Part shown: positions 14,230 to 18,708 of the stretch, in pieces | Layout of the letters: each line of letters starts with the position of its first letter | Position numbering within the stretch: position 1 is the first letter of the stretch | Position numbers and translations under genes: made by a program | Assembly: GCA_017628435.1 (NCBI GenBank) | Contig: JAGBZE010000232.1 | Coordinates: 1 to 18,708, forward strand | From: Akkermansia sp. | GTDB lineage: Bacteria; Verrucomicrobiota; Verrucomicrobiia; Verrucomicrobiales; Akkermansiaceae | DNA: 18,708 bases | Direction of reading: 5' to 3' | The notes under the pieces: model-generated | Told to the model about the DNA's origin: nothing | Databases searched by the model: none | What the model saw: the letters and a program-made list of their open reading frames with translations, nothing else

Positions 14230-15384
14230 TCAGCGGTCATCCCGGGCGGCAAAGTAGTCATCCCCTCCCGGAAGAGAAGCAAGAGCATTGAACACAGCAA
14301 CGCGAGTAGCAGCGATACTGCTCTGCAGCAACAGCACCAGCATCTCCTTACCCGGAGCCATGGGGCAGAAGCTGACTGCATTTGCATAAAAGGGCAGCGA
14401 ATCCTCCAGCTCCGCCTCCAGGCGGGCCTCCAGCGAGGCATCCTCCACACTCTGCGGAAGCGCCACCAGCACATCATGCCGCGGGCCCTTCCCTTCGCCC
14501 TCCACCTGCACCAGGCTACCCAACCCGGGAATCCAGGCGGTATCACCCACCGCAGCCGAGGCAACACCCAACGACGCAAAGCGGTCTGCCGGGGAAACAC
14601 CACGCGGGCGCAAAGCATCATACAAGTGGTCATAATACTCACCACCGATGTAGAAAATCTGCTTTCCCCATACCAAGGCCTGAGCCACTGTCCGCACCTG
14701 CTCATACTGTTCCAAGCCAGGACCAGCCAGATAACAATGCGGCACCAGCTCCTCATCCGCCAGGTCAAGCCATTCGGTCAGTTCTTCTGCCAAGCGTTTT
14801 TCCTGAGCAGATTTCCCGGCAAAGAACGCATACGGCAGCAGCACACTACCCGGCTTGCGCAGGCAGGCCTTCTCCAGCCAACCCAGCACATCCATGGCGC
14901 AGCCGCACCCCGTGCCACCGGCAGCAGAGAAAAACACATGCACCTCCAGCTGCTCGGCACCCTCCAGCAATGGTTGCAGCAGACGCTCCACCGCCGCACG
15001 GCTCTGCAGCAGAAGCGCGCGCCCGTAGCGGCGCCAGCCACCAGCTCCCTGCAGCGTACCCAGAGCCTTTTCCACCTCATACACCGGCACCTGCAACCTT
15101 TCTGAAACCTGCCAACGCATACCGGAAACGCAGTCCTTCAACTCCGCATTCTGCTCCATCTCATTCAAGCTGCGGGCTTCTGTCTTAATGTTCAGGTAGG
15201 GAATATCCGCCGCCAGCTCCTGCCAGGCGGGGGAGTTCACCACATCATCTGCCGCATCCAGATACAGACAAGCCAGCTCATCCCCCATCGACGGCATACC
15301 ACTTGCCGCTAATGCACGCCGCCATGCCAGCAATACCTGCCCGCCCATGCCGCCAAGTCCAATGAGAAGTGTGCGCTTTTTCAT
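14230..15384 (-). CDS. Tubulin/FtsZ-superfamily protein, divergent (FtsZ-like/Tubulin_2 type)
   Basis: This 384-residue protein shows two nucleotide-binding signatures of the tubulin-FtsZ superfamily: LLIGLGGMGG at 6-15 (T1-like glycine loop) and FSAAGGTGCG at 152-161, which corresponds to the tubulin GGGTG(S/T)G loop. No signal peptide or transmembrane helix is seen. The catalytic T7 loop (NxDxxD) is not recognisable, so GTP hydrolysis or classical polymerisation is uncertain. It is not the cell-division FtsZ, which is more conserved and sits in the dcw cluster. The best fit is the set of FtsZ-like families known from diverse bacteria and suspected of membrane remodelling. The family name is my inference from motifs. 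It lies 65 nt downstream of uvrB and 111 nt upstream of the EIIA-domain gene, all on one strand, with no obvious functional link. Confidence 0.75.
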   Translation of the reverse strand: MKKRTLLIGLGGMGGQVLLAWRRALAASGMPSMGDELACLYLDAADDVVNSPAWQELAADIPYLNIKTEARSLNEMEQNAELKDCVSGMRWQVSERLQVPVYEVEKALGTLQGAGGWRRYGRALLLQSRAAVERLLQPLLEGAEQLEVHVFFSAAGGTGCGCAMDVLGWLEKACLRKPGSVLLPYAFFAGKSAQEKRLAEELTEWLDLADEELVPHCYLAGPGLEQYEQVRTVAQALVWGKQIFYIGGEYYDHLYDALRPRGVSPADRFASLGVASAAVGDTAWIPGLGSLVQVEGEGKGPRHDVLVALPQSVEDASLEARLEAELEDSLPFYANAVSFCPMAPGKEMLVLLLQSSIAATRVAVFNALASLPGGDDYFAARDDR

Positions 15385-15418
15385 TTTACAGGAAATACGT
15401 TATGTATACTTATCCTCC

Positions 15419-15446
15419 AGTATAACACTTCCGCATTTTCCCGCAA
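15419..15446 (-). promoter_or_regulatory. Predicted promoter of the tubulin-like gene
   Basis: On the minus strand TTGCGG (15441-15446), a 16-bp spacer, then TATACT (15419-15424). The leader would be about 28 nt. GTTATAC (minus strand) recurs inverted as GTATAC..AAC just downstream, a possible operator over the start site. Confidence 0.5.
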
Positions 15447-15449
15447 GCT

Positions 15450-17654
15450 TTATTTTCCGCGCCGCTTGTCGTTTTTCAACAAGTTAATCTTATCACGCAG
15501 CACGGCGGCCACCTCGAAATCCAGGCGGGAAGCAGCCTCGCGCATTTCCTTCTCCAGGCGGGCAATGGTTGCGGCCACATCCGGGGTATCCTCCCCTTCT
15601 GCCGCCAGCAGGGTGCCGAAGTCGTCATCCGCATCCTCCAGTTCCTCATCGGGCGTGTAAAGGCGCAGGGTGCTCTGGTCGCCGCGGCTTACGCTGTGCG
15701 GGGTAATGCCATGCGCTTCGTTGTAAGCCTGCTGAATCACACGGCGGCGGTCACTTTCCTCCACCAGGCGGTGAATGGAATCCGTGACCACATCGCAGAA
15801 GAGCACGCACTCACCATGCACATGGCGTGCCGCGCGGCCAGCGGTCTGCACCAGACTGGTTTCGTTGCGCAGGAAACCTTCCTTATCCGCATCCAGAATG
15901 CAGACCAGGGAAACCTCCGGCAGGTCCAGGCCTTCGCGCAGCAGGTTGATACCCACCAGAATATCCACCTTACCCGCGCGCAGTTTACGCAGAATCTCCA
16001 CGCGTTCAATGGCATCCACATCTGCATGGATATACTCCACCTCCAGGCCGACCTTGCGGAGGTAGTCGGTCAGGTCCTCTGCGGTGCGCTTGGTGAGGGT
16101 GGTGACGAGCACGCGCTCGCGCACCGAGACGCGCTGGCGGCACAGCTCGATTGTTTTGTCAATCTGCCCATCCAGCGGAAGCAGGGTGATTTTCGGTTCC
16201 AGCAGGCCGGTGGGGCGTATCACCTGCTCCACAATGAGCGGCTGAGCCAGACCAGAGGGGTTGAAGCTTTCCACCGGTGCTGCGCTGGAATGCGGCGGCA
16301 CGCGCAGCTCGCTGAGGTGGTGGAAGAATACCCCGCGAAAGCCTTCCGGCGCGTGAGTGATGGCCTGGCTGGCCTCGCGACTGCGGGCGTGGGTATTGCC
16401 GCGCCTAGCCTTGAGCACGGGAATGTAGCCCTTGTTCCCGGCCACACAGTTCACATACTCAAAGGGACCCGGCGTGGCAGAAACATAGACCAACTGCGCC
16501 TGGCGATTCATGAACTCATCAAACCGCAGCGGACGGTTATCCAGCGCGGAGGGGAGGCGGAAACCGTGGTCAATGAGCACCTGCTTGCGGGAGCGGTCGC
16601 CCTCATACATGCCGCCAATCTGCGGCACCGTGGCATGCGATTCATCGATGATGGTGAGGTGGTCTGCCGGGAAATAATCCTGCAGCGTGGAGGGCGTGCT
16701 GCCCGGGGCGCGCCCGGCCAGGTGGCGGGAGTAATTCTCGATCCCCTTGCAGAAACCTATCTCATTGATAAGCTCAATATCATAATCCGTTCGCATCTTA
16801 AGGCGCTGTGCCTCAATGAGCTTGTTATTCTTCTCGAACCACTCCACACGCTCCGCCAATTCCTTGCGGATGCTCTGAATGGCAGGTAAGCGTTTCTCCG
16901 GAGCGGAGACATACTGCTTCACCGGGAAGAAGAGGTAACTCTGCAGCCGCTCGCGCACGCGCCCGGTGCCGGCATCAATGAGCGAGATAGCATCAATTTC
17001 ATCGCCAAAGAATTCCACACGGATCGCCTCACCATCGCTCTGCGCCGGGTAAACCTCCACCACATCGCCGCGCACACGAAAACGCCCGCGCTGGAAATCG
17101 TAATCATTGCGCTCAAACAAAAGTTCTGCCAGGCAGGCCAGCATGGCATCGCGATCCATCTCCTGCCCCACATGCAGGGAAAGCGTCAGGTTGCGGTAAT
17201 CCTCCGGCGCACCCAGACCATAGATGCAGGACACCGAGGCAACCACAATCACATCCCGCCGCAGCAGCAGGGAGCGCATGGCATTCAGGCACAGGCGGTC
17301 AATTTCCTCATTGATGGCGCTGTCCTTCTCGATGTAGGTATCTGTGCTGGCAATGTAGGCCTCCGGCTGGTAATAATCGAAATACGAGACAAAATACTCC
17401 ACCGCATTGTGCGGGAAAAAGGCCTTCAGCTCCGAATACAGCTGGGCGGCCAGGGTCTTGTTGTGGCTCAGCACCAGCACCGGCCTGTCCTGCGCGGCAA
17501 TGAGGTTGGCCATGGTGAAGGTCTTGCCCGAACCCGTCACGCCCAGCAGACACTGGTGCCGGTTGCCAGCCTGCAGCGACTTGAGAAGCTTGGCAATGGC
17601 CTGCTCCTGATCGCCCGAGGGCTTATAGTCTGTTACAAGCTGGAATATCGACAC
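15450..17654 (-). CDS. uvrB: UvrABC system protein B, excision-repair helicase
   Basis: UvrB is the damage-verifying ATPase of nucleotide-excision repair: UvrA loads it on damaged DNA and it recruits UvrC. At 734 residues it is about 60 longer than E. coli UvrB. Seen in order: Walker A GVTGSGKT (38-45), the damage-probing hairpin region YFDYYQPEAY (91-100), Walker B IDESHATVPQ (336-345), helicase motif SATPG (392-396), VEQVIRPTGLLEP (475-487), GINLLREGLDLPE (568-580), the QTAGRAARH motif (603-611) and a C-terminal UVR domain (about 696-730) that contacts UvrC. The extra length is a single insert at about 400-470. The start is GTG at 17654: an in-frame TGA lies four codons upstream, and SIFQLVTDYKPSGDQ aligns with the usual UvrB N-terminus. 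No clear terminator follows, so read-through into the tubulin-like gene is possible. Confidence 0.97.
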   Translation of the reverse strand: MSIFQLVTDYKPSGDQEQAIAKLLKSLQAGNRHQCLLGVTGSGKTFTMANLIAAQDRPVLVLSHNKTLAAQLYSELKAFFPHNAVEYFVSYFDYYQPEAYIASTDTYIEKDSAINEEIDRLCLNAMRSLLLRRDVIVVASVSCIYGLGAPEDYRNLTLSLHVGQEMDRDAMLACLAELLFERNDYDFQRGRFRVRGDVVEVYPAQSDGEAIRVEFFGDEIDAISLIDAGTGRVRERLQSYLFFPVKQYVSAPEKRLPAIQSIRKELAERVEWFEKNNKLIEAQRLKMRTDYDIELINEIGFCKGIENYSRHLAGRAPGSTPSTLQDYFPADHLTIIDESHATVPQIGGMYEGDRSRKQVLIDHGFRLPSALDNRPLRFDEFMNRQAQLVYVSATPGPFEYVNCVAGNKGYIPVLKARRGNTHARSREASQAITHAPEGFRGVFFHHLSELRVPPHSSAAPVESFNPSGLAQPLIVEQVIRPTGLLEPKITLLPLDGQIDKTIELCRQRVSVRERVLVTTLTKRTAEDLTDYLRKVGLEVEYIHADVDAIERVEILRKLRAGKVDILVGINLLREGLDLPEVSLVCILDADKEGFLRNETSLVQTAGRAARHVHGECVLFCDVVTDSIHRLVEESDRRRVIQQAYNEAHGITPHSVSRGDQSTLRLYTPDEELEDADDDFGTLLAAEGEDTPDVAATIARLEKEMREAASRLDFEVAAVLRDKINLLKNDKRRGK
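16240..16458 (-). other. Lineage-specific in-frame insert within uvrB
   Basis: This segment codes for about residues 399-472 of UvrB. In typical UvrB only about 11 residues join SATPG to VxQVxRPTGL; here 78 do. The DNA contains nested inverted repeats: TTCCACC (16269-16275) with GGTGGAA (16319-16325), and GCTGCGC (16279-16285) with GCGCAGC (16302-16308). The protein segment has no recognised domain and many Arg, His, Pro and Ser residues. Confidence 0.65.
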
Positions 17655-17676
17655 GCGTTTATTTCAGTTCAGACCC

Positions 17677-17705
17677 ACGGTATCCCAGTTTCTCTCTAAA
17701 GTCAA
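17677..17705 (-). promoter_or_regulatory. Possible uvrB promoter
   Basis: On the minus strand TTGACT (17700-17705), a 17-bp spacer, then the weak TACCGT (17677-17682). The leader to the GTG would be about 15 nt. No LexA/SOS-like operator was recognised. Confidence 0.35.
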
Positions 17706-17718
17706 GGGCAATCAGAAA

Positions 17719-17743
17719 GCCGCCACTGTTAATCAGTGGCGGC
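17719..17743 (-). terminator. Terminator after the PEP-CTERM gene
   Basis: A perfect 10-bp stem, GCCGCCACTG (17719-17728) with CAGTGGCGGC (17734-17743), has a 5-nt loop TTAAT. It lies 23 nt past the PEP-CTERM stop codon; the T-tract on the minus strand is short. Confidence 0.82.
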
Positions 17744-17766
17744 CTGAAAAACCTGGTTTACAACAC

Positions 17767-18549
17767 TTACTTGCGACGACGGCGTGCAGCCAGACCGCAA
17801 AGGGCCAGCAGGCTCAACGTTGCCGTTGCAGGCTCAGGGATATAGAGAGTGGCTCCGCTCACCGTCATAACGGTAGCATCGCTGCCATTCAGGCCAGCAC
17901 CAAAGCCCACATAGGGATTATAACCCTGGCCGAACTGAATCATATTATTAGCGTCGCCATATGCTCCACGGAATACAAGAGTCTCACCTTCATAAGCCTC
18001 GATATGATATACACCCTTTGGCGATGTATAATGATGACCATCAGTGGAATATGCCAGAGCCTCCATGCGACCGATAATGGTGTACTCTTGAGCGCCGCCA
18101 TCCACTGCAGCCACACCAGAAGTGGTAATAGTTATCGGTTTATCGTATTCACCCTGAATCACAGTCCAGTTACCATCGGCACCCACACCAAAACCAAAGC
18201 CCCAGTCATCGCCCTCACCCCATGCCATCAGCATAGATGCACCGGATGCATTAGCAGTCCAATCTGCTGTAAAGGTCAGCGTGAAGGTTATCATTTCCAT
18301 ACCATTGGTGCTGGTATTCCCCCAACCAAAGCGATCACCAATCTGGTTTGTACCATTGGTAGTGAAGTAGCCGTCAGCCGTAGTTGCGGAAGAAGAAGTA
18401 AGACTCTTCACCACGGTGGAGGTGCTGGCATCCACCCAGGCAATGGAGTCTTCCGTCATCTTCAAAGTTAAACCCGCAGGCTCTACCACAACGGAATTGG
18501 CAGAAGCAATCCCGGCAAGAGCAAACAGGAAAGTGAGTGTCTTTTTCAT
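17767..18549 (-). CDS. PEP-CTERM-anchored secreted protein of unknown function
   Basis: This 260-residue exported protein has a Sec signal peptide (MKKTLTFLFALAGIASA, cleavage near 17) and a classical PEP-CTERM sorting tail: PEP at 238-240, a hydrophobic helix 241-254 and a basic RRRRK end. In bacteria with exosortase such tails are processed during export to the surface. No exosortase gene lies in this window. The body is rich in Thr, Ser, Gly and aromatic residues with alternating beta-strand pattern and could be a concanavalin/LamG-like jelly roll, but I recognise no diagnostic motif. It is a single-gene unit with its own promoter and terminator upstream of uvrB. A surface or glycan-binding role is a guess from location and fold type. 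Confidence 0.85.
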   Translation of the reverse strand: MKKTLTFLFALAGIASANSVVVEPAGLTLKMTEDSIAWVDASTSTVVKSLTSSSATTADGYFTTNGTNQIGDRFGWGNTSTNGMEMITFTLTFTADWTANASGASMLMAWGEGDDWGFGFGVGADGNWTVIQGEYDKPITITTSGVAAVDGGAQEYTIIGRMEALAYSTDGHHYTSPKGVYHIEAYEGETLVFRGAYGDANNMIQFGQGYNPYVGFGAGLNGSDATVMTVSGATLYIPEPATATLSLLALCGLAARRRRK

Positions 18550-18557
18550 TGCTATTT

Positions 18558-18587
18558 ATTATTCGTTGACGTTACGCTGCCTTGCAA
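18558..18587 (-). promoter_or_regulatory. Leaderless-type promoter of the PEP-CTERM gene
   Basis: On the minus strand TTGCAA (18582-18587), an 18-bp spacer, then AATAAT (18558-18563). The -10 ends 8 nt before the ATG at 18549, so little or no leader is expected. Confidence 0.5.
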
Positions 18588-18591
18588 CCCT

Positions 18592-18620
18592 CCTATTTCC
18601 TTGCGCAATGGAATGATAGG
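18592..18620. promoter_or_regulatory. Imperfect palindrome upstream of the PEP-CTERM promoter
   Basis: CCTAT (18592-18596), TTCC (18597-18600), the palindromic TTGCGCAA core (18601-18608), GGAA (18610-18613) and ATAGG (18616-18620) make a 29-bp near-palindrome ending 4 bp upstream of the -35 box. It could be a regulator binding site. The remaining bases to the window end show nothing recognisable. Confidence 0.35.
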
Positions 18621-18708
18621 AAAAATCCACCAGACAGCAAGCGCAGTATATCGAATTTGAAATCCGTAAATCATGCAGTGCGTTCTATTGAGGCTAAATC
18701 CTTGCTTG

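Noticed and set aside
15384..15450. Intrinsic terminator between uvrB and the tubulin-like gene
   Set aside because: The only inverted repeat there is short, overlaps the predicted -10 and is not followed by a T-run.
1..18708. tRNA, rRNA or known riboswitch genes
   Set aside because: No cloverleaf, rRNA segment or known riboswitch core was recognised on either strand.

Overview
The window reads as a chromosomal segment of a mucin-degrading Verrucomicrobiota bacterium, most like Akkermansia. This is inferred from the combination of three secreted GH33 sialidases, a PEP-CTERM-anchored protein, moderately high G+C, start codons almost without Shine-Dalgarno motifs, and the general protein character. 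No rRNA or marker gene confirms the genus. Every protein-coding gene I can support lies on the minus strand.

Layout, left to right in window coordinates (transcription runs right to left). Positions 1-779 hold no credible gene: a terminator hairpin, a short direct repeat, and a roughly 570-bp composite inverted repeat. Positions 834-5738 form one compact operon: a DASS/SLC13-type anion transporter, a soluble histidine kinase with a Crp-like sensor domain, a single-domain response regulator, and an outer-membrane porin, with gaps or overlaps of 24, -14 and 5 nt and a strong terminator after the porin. A small exported SagB-type nitroreductase (5935-6543) lies upstream. Positions 6544-7082 are gene-free and carry a second, much better preserved 301-bp composite inverted repeat. 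Positions 7137-13611 are three tandem sialidase paralogues, each with its own promoter and terminator. A PTS IIA-domain protein, a divergent tubulin/FtsZ-superfamily protein, UvrB and a PEP-CTERM protein follow up to 18549.

Functionally, the sialidases would release terminal sialic acid from host mucin. The porin plus inner-membrane anion transporter, with a co-encoded phosphorelay, look like a self-regulated uptake route for an organic or inorganic anion; the substrate is not visible in the sequence. UvrB is housekeeping nucleotide-excision repair.

The two strongest unusual signals are non-coding. First, the two intergenic elements share one architecture: an ordered set of four small hairpin modules (A-B-C-D) repeated in mirror image (D'-C'-B'-A'). 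Stem sequences differ while pairing is kept, and loops and junctions are conserved. Second, at least five genes have a -35/-10 pair placed so that the predicted transcription start falls on or next to the A of the start codon, which suggests leaderless mRNAs. Other oddities are lysine-rich tails on two sialidases, an insertion of about 67 residues in UvrB, an insertion of about 100 residues in the transporter, and a lone tubulin-like protein.
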